Source of the DNA: Pelargonium nanum
Lineage: Eukaryota > Streptophyta > Magnoliopsida > Geraniales > Geraniaceae
Direction of reading: 5' to 3'
DNA length: 26,589 nt
NCBI GenBank assembly: GCA_036897485.1
Contig: JAYMTF010001072.1
Span: forward strand, 1 to 26,589
The notes below the pieces were generated by a model. That model was given only the letters and a program-made list of their open reading frames with translations, made no database searches and was not told where the DNA came from. Positions 10,323 through 21,139 of the stretch are shown here, one piece after another. Position 1 is the stretch's first letter; each line of letters begins with the position of its first letter. The translations under genes were made by a program, and so were the position numbers.

Positions 10323-10512
10323 TGGAAGCTCTTACCTTGTGAATAAATGGAAATAAAGGGTTTTAAAAGACTGTCCCTATAGATCTCCTCCATATTTGTC
10401 CTTTGTGTGCTGTCTTATGGAAGCTCTTACCTTGTGAATAAATGGAAATAAAGAGTTTTAAAAGACTGTCCCTGTAGATCTCCTCCATATTTGTCCTTTG
10501 TGTGCTGTCTTA
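10323..10512. repeat. 95-bp tandem duplication, two copies
   Basis: Two adjacent 95-bp units begin TGGAAGCTCTTACC at 10323 and 10418. They differ at only two positions (AAAGGG/AAAGAG and CCCTAT/CCCTGT), so the duplication is recent. The unit has no coding frame of note. Confidence 0.9.
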
Positions 10513-10948
10513 TGAAATAAGAGCCTGTTATTTAGCTTGCAGTTCTAGGAAGGGGATTGACTTTACAGATTGAGCTAGCCCTCGACCTCGAGAGTTATAT
10601 ACATATTCTCTATCATCCCTCTCTCTTTACTGGTTATGATCGGTTGATGGAATTGGTATCCTTATCCTGTTAGCGTGTTTTCTTTTGTAGAAGCATACTT
10701 ATTAATCCACATGTTTATTTATTCAAAAGTGCTCCGTGCAAGGCATCTTGAGTTCTTGACATCATTTGATAGGGGAGAGCGTTGATGCAACTCTATCCTG
10801 AAGGATGTGGCCCCAGTTCATGATAATTAAGTTGCTCTGTTTTCATTTTTATAGTTTGCCTAATTTTATGATTTTTGCCGTTGCCATTGGTAGTAATCAT
10901 TGTGAAGAATTCTTCTAGTTATCCTCAATTCTGAACAAAATGTAACAG

Positions 10949-11077
10949 TATGCAGACAAGCCACTGAGGGAGGTGAATAATTTATACAAGCCAGGCTTGC
11001 CAGCCTATCAGCCAATCTATAAGCAACAGCAACATGTACACCCATTATCCTTGCCAAGATATGCCGGTTGGTGGGAG
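10949..11077 (+). other. Exon-like island, unassigned
   Basis: A 129-nt segment lies between a possible acceptor (GTAACAG) and donor (GGAG|GTATCT). It is open throughout in one forward frame and is less AT-rich than its surroundings. Its translation begins YADKPLREVNNLYKPG and ends LPRYAGWWE. I do not recognise the protein and found no partner exons in compatible phase nearby. It may be an exon of an unannotated gene, a captured gene fragment or chance. Confidence 0.2.
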
Positions 11078-11241
11078 GTATCTTCCATGTGGGATTTTGG
11101 GCCTTCTAGGATGCTTTTTCATCTTGGGTCACTAGGTTGAATTGAAGGGCAAATAAGTTAGTAGAGTTCTTATGTATACTGTATTTTGAATTTTCACTTT
11201 CCATTTTACTTACTTCATAGGAAAACTTTAGAAAAATGAAT

Positions 11242-11499
11242 TACTCCCTCCTTCCACTTTCTCCTAAAATAGTTGTCCACTTTTTTTTTTTATAAAAAAT
11301 CCTGATTAGCTATGCATGAATTACCCATAATATTTTTAAGATAAGTTGGTTAGAAGTTCTAACTTAGAACCCCTTGAGTTGGTTACAAAAACTACAAAAG
11401 CACATGGGGTAAAAGGGAAAAAGCCTAATTTCTAAGTAAATTGTCCTTAATCTTCACAAAAAAATGGAAAGTATAAATTATTTTGGGATGGAGGGAGTA
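11242..11499. mobile_element. Stowaway (Tc1/mariner) MITE
   Basis: The element is 11244-11497 (254 bp). It begins CTCCCTCC and ends GGAGGGAG, the hallmark Stowaway termini, and is flanked by the TA dinucleotides expected of the superfamily (11242-11243 and 11498-11499). It has no coding capacity. Such elements are common in plant spacers and introns. Confidence 0.92.
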
Positions 11500-11675
11500 C
11501 TTGATATACTATTAATATAAGGCTAGGTGATTAAGTTTCTAATTAATATGTTATTATTCATATCTATGTGGATGCAACCTGGAATCTATTCTTATGTTTG
11601 TGTTACTGTATTGACTGTCACAACTTCTTGACTTGAAAGTTCTGCTTTTCTCTTATAGTTTACTATATACTCAAG

Positions 11676-11697
11676 TTTTTTTTTTTTTTTTTTTTTT
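11676..11697. repeat. 22-nt poly(T) tract
   Basis: An uninterrupted run of T lies between TACTCAAG and CCAG. It could be simple-repeat slippage or the reverse-strand tail of a retroposed sequence. No target duplication was found to support the second reading. Confidence 0.8.
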
Positions 11698-11904
11698 CCA
11701 GTTTTTGCTAATTGATGATGAACTGCATATCATCTTGGGTCTGAACTGTTTCCTTTCAGTTAGTAATAAATAATAATAGGAAGCTCTAGAAGGCTCCTCT
11801 ACCCTATATTAACTCTTGATTTTGGAAATTGGAGTTTAGCTAAAACTTGTTTACCATCCAATATTGTTTCTGATGGACGGTTTATTAATTTCTCAGCAGT
11901 CAAA

Positions 11905-11976
11905 CACGTAACTCTTGAATGCATTAGTTTATAATATTAACACATAACTATTGAATGCAATAGTTTATAATATTAT
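11905..11976. repeat. 36-bp imperfect tandem duplication
   Basis: Two 36-bp units start at 11905 and 11941. Both contain TTGAATGCA followed by TAGTTTATAATATTA. They differ at a few bases. No function is apparent. Confidence 0.75.
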
Positions 11977-12676
11977 ATGTTTTGTGAGTCTTGATATATT
12001 CAATGCATTCTTCAGTATGTTCTTATCCTTGTGAACTGATCCATTCACATTCTTTTTCTCAAACGTGACTTCAAGCTTTTTAGCTTATGCTATTGTGATT
12101 GCATTTAAGTTGTTGACAATTGCTAGCTACTCACATGTAGTTTTTGCATTTATCTTTTATCCATATGCATAATATGAAATCGCAATGGTCTGTGGATAGG
12201 CTTTATGATAGTTTGTGCTTTATTGTGCTATGTTTTATGTAGAGTCATCAGTAATTGAGTTAATGTAAATGTATACACAGCTGTTGATGTAGCTCAAGAG
12301 CTTTGTTAATAGAAACTATAGTGAGAGCTTATGTACCGCAATCAGTAGGCTCACCTGTGTGGGTTTGTGTGTTTGATTATTGTGTATTGCCAGCTAATGT
12401 TGATAAATAATAGAGAGTACTTGCTTGCAGACAAAATGAGTGTCCGAGTCAATCATAGTGTAGATCTTGAACATAGCGTTACTGTCGGTGTGCACGACTA
12501 TGATTGATTTCTTTGGTTCTCACTTCCTTCCACCCTAATTATAATATACTACTTGAATAACGTTACTCTGTTTTTGTTAATATTATTATGCCACTTGCCT
12601 TATGATTTAGAATTATATATTTTTGCTTTGCATTGCATCTTCTCACTCACTCTCGTACTAATCATATTGTATGAAG
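11977..12676. other. Gene-poor region with one exon-like tail
   Basis: No supported gene. After a possible acceptor (CTTGCTTGCAG, ending 12430) an ATG frame reads MSVRVNHSVDLEHSVTVGV and ends at TGA near 12506. It is unrecognised and isolated. A 10-bp inverted repeat (CAATCATAGT at 12450 / ACTATGATTG at 12497) brackets it. Confidence 0.3.
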
Positions 12677-12756
12677 TTTCCGGCGAAGATTGGATGTTTC
12701 CGGTGAAGCTTTAGAGTTTACGGCGAAACTATGAATTTTCTGACGAACATTCATAT
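12677..12756. repeat. 20-bp repeat, four degenerate copies
   Basis: Units start at 12677, 12697, 12717 and 12737, exactly 20 bp apart. They begin TTTCCGGCGAAG, TTTCCGGTGAAG, TTTACGGCGAAA and TTTCTGACGAAC. The exact spacing with steady divergence marks an old minisatellite. Confidence 0.85.
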
Positions 12757-12778
12757 ACTTGTTCTTGAACAATATAGA

Positions 12779-12872
12779 AGGGTAAAATTGTTATTTCAGT
12801 ATTTTTGGAAGTCATGTGCAGAGGGTAAAATTGTTATTTCAGTATTTTTGGAAGTCATGTGCAGTGCACATG
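12779..12872. repeat. 43-bp perfect tandem duplication ending in a palindrome
   Basis: Two identical 43-bp units start AGGGTAAAATTG at 12779 and 12822. The second runs into a 17-bp palindrome at 12856-12872 (CATGTGCA-G-TGCACATG). Perfect identity implies a recent event. Confidence 0.92.
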
Positions 12873-13639
12873 ATGAGAGAGGAAATTTTTTTGTCAAAGT
12901 TAACTGACAGAATGAACTCGAGATAGTTTAGGATATCACAAAGTTATAAAAGTCAGTTTAGGAGTAGCCAACGAAAATATGTCTAGTTCAAAGTAACCAT
13001 TTGTAATTTTCTCTTTACAATACTTTGGAATATTGTAAACTGATATTGCATGTCCTATGATATAATTATGAAGGAAGCTTTGGAGCTTCTAAACCCATGA
13101 CCACCACCATTGCCATAGCTATGCTATTGTATGCAGTTAATTATAGGAATTAATGTCATATTTAGTGGGTTGGTTGGTTTATGTTGTGTAATCAAACTTT
13201 AAGAATGACCCACACCACACATCCCATTCCTAACAAATATATAATTTGTTGCTTGTGCATATGCGCAGAATTGAATTGTATTATCATGTATCTGGTTTCA
13301 ACGTCACATTCTCAGTCACCTTCCTCTCTTGTCTTTATCTTTCTTTAATTACATTAAAAAGAGGAATAGCGGATGAGTTAATTACATTATTATTATTACA
13401 TTACCCCACAGACCATCTGCCACTGCCAGCCAAACATACGGGGCGGTACATAATTCTTCTTTCCATAACTGCCGGTGGCTTGACCCACCCACCAAACCGC
13501 CATGAACACACCAATTCAACCCGTCAATTGCACAGGCCCACGGTTTCAAAACCTCTAACCCAATTAATGTCTATTCTAAGACAATTGTCTCATCCCGGAG
13601 ATTGAGTCTCTTGTTGTGAACGACATTTCTTCTTACTAT
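12873..13639. other. Intergenic region upstream of the LINE relic
   Basis: AT-rich spacer with short simple repeats such as ATTATTATTATT near 13386. A forward frame at 13246-13605 is open but has low-complexity, non-conserved content, and I do not call it a gene. Confidence 0.4.
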
Positions 13640-14126
13640 TGAAAATCTTTTCCTCTTCTTGGCTGGGCATTTCACCGAGTTGAGCCGTTCGGGAGGAGGT
13701 TGGGTAGCTCGGGGCCATTTCAGAAAGTGTCGAGGTGGTGGTCGGGCGGGCTGGTAGGTGCTCTTGATCCGGAAATGGTCGAGGCCCTCTCAATTAGAGA
13801 AGCCCTTGGATGGTCGGATAGGCAAGGGTGGAGTAATATTTTTATCGAATCTGACGCGTAGAGGGTAATTTTTGCAATAAAGACCTGAGGGGAGGTTTCC
13901 AGTACCTTAGTTCTAGTTATAGGTGACATTATGTCTATGTCTTTCTGGTTTTCTAGTGTTGATTTATGTCATGTAAACCGATCTGCGAACCGTGCTGCAC
14001 ATGTGTTAGCTGGTCATCAGGTTCGATGTCTAGTCCAGGGTCTTAGGTCGGTTCTTGCTATCAAATTCTATTAGAGGATATTCTTCCAGCTGATATGAGT
14101 TATTAAAATTTGAATTAAAAAAAAAA
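13640..14126 (+). mobile_element. Decayed LINE 3' end with RNase H-like (RVT_3) domain and poly(A) tail
   Basis: From about 13739 to 14074 one forward frame resembles the RNase H-like domain found at the 3' end of plant non-LTR retrotransposon ORFs. It reads DPEMVEALSIREAL, then WSNIFIESDA, and later HVNRSANRAAHVLA, so two of the acidic catalytic residues are visible. Two in-frame stops (13859-13861 and 13886-13888) and a probable frameshift near 13760 show it is dead. A terminal stop at 14072-14074 is followed by a short 3' UTR and A10 at 14117-14126. It is strongly 5'-truncated, and no target duplication was found. A relic of a host gene with the same domain is less likely given the poly(A) end. 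Confidence 0.75.
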
Positions 14127-14640
14127 GAGTTGAACTAATATGTTAATTGACTTATCATCAATTTAATTGACTGATTCACTCACTGATATTTGATGGCTTA
14201 ACTATAAATGAATACTCTCACCATATCAAAATAATTCTTCACTTTCCTATAAAAAAACTGTACAAAAAAAAAATCATAGTTAAGCCTCATAGTGACAACC
14301 TAAGATGGTACACCACACGGTCCACACCACATCTACCAAGAAGAAGAAGAAGAATAGGGCCCATTTCTGGAAGAATACGACAACGTATCCAAACACTAAT
14401 TACTATCAAGTATCAATATTAACTCTCCAAACAATTTTATGAAATCCCATGTGTTTTGGCTTTTAGATTTGGTTTATAGACAGTGTCAGTTCCGTAAATT
14501 CAACACATTCAAAGTGGTAGACCACCGGATGATATCATGCTCATGTAACTTACAGTTGACGCATAACCGGTATTAGCCAGTCACTTTCTCCCCACCGACA
14601 CCCTGTTTCCCGGTCACCTCCCATCTTTCGTACGCAACGG
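14127..14640. promoter_or_regulatory. Upstream region of the gar2-like gene
   Basis: No gene is seen. An AAG trinucleotide repeat lies at 14338-14354, followed by GGGCCCA, which contains a site II-like GGCCCA. These could belong to the promoter of the gene that follows. Confidence 0.35.
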
Positions 14641-14938
14641 CCCTTTTAAATGCACTTGTTCTCTTCCCGTTCCCGCACTCTCTCACTCACTCGCTCACAT
14701 TTGGATCTGCCAAACTTCCACATTTATTTCAGTTTCTTTCCACACTCTTAAATCTAGAGAGAGAAACTCATCAAAATTGCATTACTTGTTCTTCTTCATC
14801 TTCCATACAGATAATACAATACATATTGTTGTAAATTTGATTCACAGGAACTGTATAATTTTGAAACATATCTCGAAGATCGATTTCTTCTTCTTCTTCT
14901 TCCTCGATTTCCGAAGCTAAGCGAACGTAAAAGATTCT
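14641..14938 (+). promoter_or_regulatory. TATA-like element and non-coding leader exon of the gar2-like gene
   Basis: CTTTTAAATG (14643-14652) is a weak TATA-like element. It is followed by a CT-rich stretch (CACTCTCTCACTCACTCGC) typical of plant transcription start regions. The leader would run from about 14675 to 14938, includes a TTC microsatellite near 14886-14902, and ends at a strong donor (ATTCT|GTAAGT). The exact start is inferred. Confidence 0.5.
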
Positions 14939-17144
14939 GTAAGTTCAATTCTGTTGCAGCTTTTTACCGTTGTTACTTTTATCTTATTTGTGTTATCTGC
15001 TTGTGTTGTCTTTTACTGTGAATTGACTACTCAAGACGAAAGGCATTTTTTCAATGTGCTTTGGAAATCGTATCATCTGATCTGTGCCATTTCCTTTCTG
15101 CCTAGATCTTGTCCTCTTCTTCGTTGTTTCGCTTTCTTCTCGATTTTGTTTTTCTGTTTTCTTCACTCGACCTTCTATTTTGAGGCCTGAGATTGGAGAG
15201 TTCTAAATGTTTAATTGCTTCGTTCAATCTCGCGCAATTCTTCTAATTCGGTGTATTTTGCAGTTTATTGGTTGCTTCAATGTAAGTCTTCACTGTTTTA
15301 GATTCACTTCTCTCTCTGTATGCATGTATGTATGGCGCATATTAAAGATAATTAGGCTGCATTTTCTATGGTTGTGTGTGGTGGTGGTGGGCAGTGGGGG
15401 TGGATATGGGAGGAATTCGTAATTATTAGTCACCAATGATGTCTAATCGAGCCTTTTTGTCGTTGAAGCATCTTTCTAAATCTTTTGTCGGCAAGTCTGG
15501 CTGGTTAAAAAGTAGCCATGATCTTGCCATGTTGCTATTTATGCTCATCCTATGGTATGGCCATCCATGTACATGTGGTGATAGCCAGAATATAGTATAA
15601 GGATAGAGTCCCTGTTGCTGGAGAGAAGTGCTATACAAATATTCTATTAATTTGTGATTGTGATTGAATCAATTACTCTAAAACGGCATTCAGCTTGTGG
15701 TTGTTGTTCATTTTACAGAGATTGCACAACATTAAATAGGATATACATAATTATTTCCAATTATTAATGATACTCTAGTAGATTTCTTCCCACTGACAGT
15801 TCTGTCCTCTACTCTGTTCACGTTATTATTTCTGTTCATTTTGCTATTTGTTAAAAGTAAGATAATAATCTTTGATCCCATTGATACATGTTGTCTTTAC
15901 TAGGAAAACTTGAAAATGTAGGGGCAAAATATCCTGATTTCATTGTTTCTAGGATTAATTTAACGACTCTACCAGAACATCCTCTACAGAAATGGGTTTC
16001 TCCATATTATTATGGAGGAACAAAAGTGCAAGCTCCTGATGCTAGTATTTTGAAATGAGATGGTGAGGATGTAAACTATTTTAATATTTTCTATACTTGG
16101 AACAGAATAACTGATAGTACTATAAATTAATTGTAAATGACAGCATTTGGATTCTGTAATGAGATGATAGTAGCCAAATGTGAGATTAGTTAGAGCATGT
16201 GGTGTAGGGTACATACCAGGCTGAAATAGCATGTTCATTTTATTTGTTTGCATCATGATGGAATTACAAGACCATTTTATTTGTTGCAATTGAACCGCAT
16301 AATTCAATTATATCAACAAATGTTGTTATAACTTGATTGGTTAACTTTTAGTCTTCTCCTGTATAGAGATTAGAAACTAAGCACTTTTCCACACATAGTC
16401 TAGAAGATTTCCAAATGTGGGGTTTTCTAGTTTCTGTTAGTTATTATGTTTGTAATTGTTTCTGTCATTAGCATTGTGGGTTTGATGAGGGTGTAAATGG
16501 TTCTGTCTTGCCACTTTCACATCATTTTTGGGAATCTACTAACATACTGGTTTGTGATTTTTGGAGCCTTAATGTATAAATTGGGCATTTTAATACCTCT
16601 TTTCTTAACTTGCTTGGTTATGTAGACCTGACATGTAGAATGTTTTAACTTTTGTTTCTTTCACATCTGAATCATGTTGTCCTGCTCCAGTTTATCCCTT
16701 GTTTTCTGCTTATTTTTTCTTAGCATCCAATTTCCGTAGACAATTACAATGCATTATTCAAATTGTTTTGTTATTGTTTCTCTCTTATATATGTGTTATT
16801 AAGCCCTGTCTTTACATGTTTGTTCCTTTCACATTCGTCTGCAGTGAAAGTGAAACTCATTATATTCCTTGTATTTAATACTTATATTGCAGTCTTGTCT
16901 TCTGACAATTGCCTATCCCTTAATAACTCAAAACTTCTGTCATATACAGAGTTAATTCCTCATACAAGAGCAGATAGCCAAGAAGAACACTTTAGGTATG
17001 AAGGAAGCCACTTCATTTGAAGGAGGTGCATCACATGTCTTACACCTCAACTGTTAGCCTTTTCTTAAAGAGTTTTACTCTGGTTGTTGATTAATATTTT
17101 TCTCCCTCATCACACTTTTCCATTTGATTGTTTTTTTGTAAAAG
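14939..17144 (+). other. Long leader intron(s) of the gar2-like gene
   Basis: About 2.2 kb of T-rich sequence lies between the GTAAGT donor at 14939 and the acceptor TAAAAG ending at 17144, 16 nt before the start codon. A possible internal non-coding exon of 46 nt at 16950-16995 has a fair acceptor (CATATACAG) and donor (TTTAG|GTATGA). No coding frames of interest occur. Splicing is predicted from signals only. Confidence 0.5.
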
Positions 17145-17160
17145 GTAATACAATAGAAGT

Positions 17161-20100
17161 ATGAAAGAAATTGAGAAGAAGAGAATCTCAAACAATAACC
17201 AGTCAAAAGACTCAAAGCGCTCTGGGAAGGCCAATAGGAAAGACCCTCAACTACGCCAAGATAATACTCGCAAAATTTCAAGTGGAAAAGAAACTGAATC
17301 TAAAGCTTCACAACCTAAACCAGACTCCAGTGTCTTAGTAAGTGATTTGAATGTGGGCACTGAGCCCCCTGAAGTATACGAAAGTTTGGTTATACATTAT
17401 GTGGATGATGTCAACAGGTCTGAGGAGATGTCTAAGGATTCAAAAGCTAACAAGGATGGAAGTTTAGATGATCATTCTAGTGATTTGGAGAATGAATCTA
17501 TGCAAGGGAAGGAAGAAGAATCAGATTCTGAGACGGTGAAAGATTCTGTATCATCCCAAGGGGATTCACCTGAAGCTGAGGATGAGAGGGTAGCAAGAGC
17601 TTCTAGAATTTCCAAAAGTATAGCCAAAAGAAATTCATCAGAGAGTGGGCCTCGTGGATCTAGAGTGAGGTCTGAGCAAGGAACAAATAAATTGAGATCC
17701 AAAGTGTCACAGAATACTCCAAGAAAAGTCACAAAAACAAGTCGAGGTAGTGCTTCTACAACCAAAGCTTCTGACAATTCTAGTTTTCTGAAAGTTCCTC
17801 ATAAACCTTCATCAGAATCTTCTGATGACAAGCCCATTGAAGAAGTAAAGGATGTTGATGTCTTGGATGAAGCCTCAAATAATGGTAATAGTGTAGGAAG
17901 TGACGATGAAACAGTAGATAATGAAGAAAATGGTGAACATGAAAAAGATGCAGCTTCGGATAAAAAGATAGAAGAAATGGAAAGAAGAATTGAGAAACTT
18001 GAAGAGGAGCTGAGAGAGGTTGCTGCTCTCGAAATTTCACTCTATTCTGTGGTACCAGAGCATGGGAGTTCAGCTCATAAGGTGCATACTCCTGCTCGAC
18101 GGCTTTCAAGACTCTACATTCATGCTGGCAAGTATTGGACTCAAAACAAGCGTGCTACCATTGCTAAAAATACTGTATCAGGGCTTGTTTTGGTTGCCAA
18201 ATCTTGTGGTAATGATGTCCCAAGGTACATAAGTATAATGCTTCTTTTTTTTTTTCTATCAACTTCACAAGTATAATATTTTGCTTCATAGTGTCTTGCA
18301 ACTTTGTTTTCGACAATTTAGTCTAATAGATATTCATTTTTTCTTCTCTTAACTAAGGTTAACATTCTGGTTGTCAAACACCATTGTGCTGAGGGAGATT
18401 ATTTGTCAAGCATTTGGCAGTTCACGCCACTCAAGTCCAGTGACTAGATTTTCTGAGTTAAATGGCAGTAGCAAGAGAAGTGAATTAAAATCCACAAATC
18501 AGAAATGGAAGGCAAGTGCTGGCAGTAAACAAATAAATGGTTTTATGCAGATTCTTGATGATTGGCAGGAAACAGGAACCTTCACTGCTGCATTAGAGAA
18601 AGTTGAATCCTGGATTTTCTCCCGGATAGTTGAGTCAGTTTGGTGGCAGGTAAGAACTCTTCAGGCTCTTGAGGAGTTTATTGATTAGACCAGTTGCTTA
18701 AACTAGAATGTTAACAGTCTAACTTCTTAATCAGTAAAATGGACTCCATATATATCAGTGGCTATTGGTTTCATCAATGCACTCAAGCAGTTAAACCCCA
18801 TTTATTTTTTTTCTTCAACAGCAGATTATTTCTTAAATGACCAATATTATTGGATTTGATCTTATTCTCCAGTATGCTGACTGGCATTATATATTTTCAG
18901 GCTTTGACTCCAAATATGCATTCTCCAACTGACGATAAAACATCTAATAACGGCTCAGCCAGGTTATCAGGGCCAGCATTAGGTGATCAGCAACAGGGTA
19001 GCTTTTCTGTTAACCTATGGAAAAATGCATTCCAGGATGCTTTTCAACGGCTTTGTCCTCTTCGAGCAGGGGGGCATGAATGTGGTTGCTTGCCTGTGTT
19101 GGCAAGAATGGTATGCAGCTTATAACTTCCACTTGTTTAGCTGTCATTTTGTGGCATAGACAGTAGGTTATGAGCACAATCCACAATAATTTCTCAGTCC
19201 TGTGAAAGTAATTAGCAGAAATGAACTAACCTAGCCTCCTTTTTATTTATTTTTGCTTTGTGCTGGAAGTTAATTGTTTCTTTTGTTAGGTTATGGAACA
19301 TTGTATTTCCAGACTAGATGTGGCCATGTTCAATGCTATTTTGCGCGAGTCGGTACATGAGATCCCAACAGATCCTGTCTCCGATCCTATTCTTGATTCC
19401 AGGGTTCTGCCTATTCCTGCTGGGGATTTGAGCTTTGGATCTGGTGCACAGCTGAAAAACTCTGTATGTATCACAGTTGTTTCTGCTCTACATGAATTGC
19501 ATGATTTCAGCTTTTTTGTATGGCAAAGAATTCAGATATAATGTTTGGGAGAAGACTGCTAAGTGCTAAGGGCTACATATAGCAGTTATGAATTTGCTTC
19601 TATTTCTTGGGATGAAAATGGTATTCCAATAAATGTTTAAGTCAGTTTCCAACTTCAGCTTCTGGAATACAGTCTTACTTTGCATTGTCTAGAAGGAAAC
19701 ATTTTCAAAAGATGTGGCGCATTTTGTTTTCCCCATCCTTCCTACAGTTGTTATGTGCAGTCTGCTCTTAAAATTTTGCAAGGGGGTGCTTCTAAAATTT
19801 TGTCGTGCCTATGGGCGATTCCTATTTTTAATACCATGCTGGTATCTATTTTAGTTAGAATCATCATTATCATCCTAATCTCATAAAAAAAGTATGATAA
19901 CATTGGGAGTCATGATCTAAACCATTCCTCTCTTCTCGTTCACAAGGTCTGTTGCATCCACGAAAATTACTATAAAGACAATTTCCTAGTCTTAAATGTG
20001 CGGCTACCTTCTGTGCAGATTGGGAATTGGTCTAGATGGCTCACTGATATGTTTGGCATGGATACTGACGAATATTTGGAAGAAGATCAAGACAACATCG

Positions 20101-20912
20101 TGGATGACAACAGTCAAGGTGGCAAACCAAAATCCTTCCATTATCTCAATTCCTTAAGTGATCTTCTAATGCTTCCAAAAGACATGCTTATCGACCGATC
20201 AATAAGAAAAGAGGTATGTTTTAAGATCGTAAGAGTTTAAAAAAAAATATCCAACTATTGTTCCGTTTAAGTTTCTCCTGTCCCTAAAATTTTCTAAATT
20301 TGTGTTGTTTTGTTTTCTAGGTGTGCCCATCCATAACTCTTCCGCTGGTTAAACGGATACTTTGCAACTTCACACCAGATGAGTTCTGTCCAGATGCAGT
20401 GCCAGGAGCTGTATTAGAGGCTCTGAATGCTGAGGTATGCTTTTGTTTTATTATCATTATAGCTGTTAGTTTTGACAATGTATGGAGAATTACAAAAATT
20501 CAGGTTGATTATTCGAATGCTGATAATTGCCTGGAGGAACTTTCTGAGTTTGATTATCTCAATTCTTCAGAGTATCGTGGAGCGGAGGTTGTCCGGAGAA
20601 ACTGCGAGAAGCTTCCCTTACACAGCTGCCCCAGTTGTGTATATCCCACCATCCTCTGCTGATGTGGCTGAAAAGCTTGGGGAGGCTGGAGGTAAATCTG
20701 AATTGTCGCGTAATGCATCTAACCTTCAGAGGAAGGGGTATACGAGTGATGAGGAATTGGATGAACTGGATTCTCCTCTTACATCCTTCATTGAGAAAAT
20801 GCCACCTTCTCCATCTGTCAGAGCTAATGGAAATGGAAATAACAATGAACAGACAGGTAATGCTGGCGTCAATGCGAGGTACGAACTCCTTCGAGACGTC
20901 TGGTCTGTGTAA
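17161..20912 (+). CDS. Plant 'nucleolar protein gar2-like' acidic coiled-coil protein
   Basis: Seven coding exons join in frame: 17161-18224, 18358-18649, 18901-19110, 19290-19463, 20019-20213, 20321-20434 and 20571-20912. They give 796 residues. Residues 1-260 are Ser/Lys/Asp/Glu-rich and probably disordered, which explains the gar2-like label. A coiled coil follows (about 268-292, KKIEEMERRIEKLEEEL), then the conserved block SLYSVVPEHGSSAHKVHTPA. The C-terminal half is globular, with FWLSNTIVLRE, GCLPVLARMVMEHCISRLD, GNWSRWLTDMFG and YTSDEELDELDSP. The LARMV...W..WL pattern recalls the DIL region of myosin V-type proteins, but only loosely. The last acceptor was set at 20570 because it alone keeps ERRLSGETARSFPYTAAP in frame; an acceptor at 20502 would lead to a stop. 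Relatives, from memory, are At2g42320 and At3g57780. The molecular role is unknown to me. Confidence 0.9.
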
Positions 20913-21058
20913 ATATTGTGGTGATGATCTGTATATTTCTGGTTTTTTGTATGAAATTAAAAGGGTTTCAGTTATCATCAAATGTTACCAGACCCCATTT
21001 AAGCGTCGGGTTGGGTGCAATATGTATGCTGTAGATGATAGGACATATGATTTTGAGA

Positions 21059-21064
21059 AATAAA
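21059..21064 (+). terminator. Polyadenylation signal of the gar2-like gene
   Basis: AATAAA occurs about 150 nt past the stop codon, a normal distance for a plant 3' UTR. On the opposite strand, AATAAA at 21121-21116 is only about 19 nt past the AP2 stop. Confidence 0.55.
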
Positions 21065-21139
21065 GAATGCAGTGTGTAATAAGTTATAGTTTAAAGAAAT
21101 GTTACTTCCTGCTAATTTATTATTTAACACAAAAGTGCC

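Noticed and set aside
11676..11697. Retroposon tail on the minus strand
   Set aside because: A poly(T) run alone is not enough; no retroelement body or duplication was seen beside it.
13246..13605. Forward frame of 119 codons
   Set aside because: No start context, splice sites or family features; composition matches spacer DNA.
20503..20570. Extra coding sequence at the start of the last gar2-like exon, from the acceptor at 20502
   Set aside because: That reading reaches a stop in the wrong frame. The acceptor at 20570 keeps the conserved C-terminus and its ending (YELLRDVWSV) in frame.
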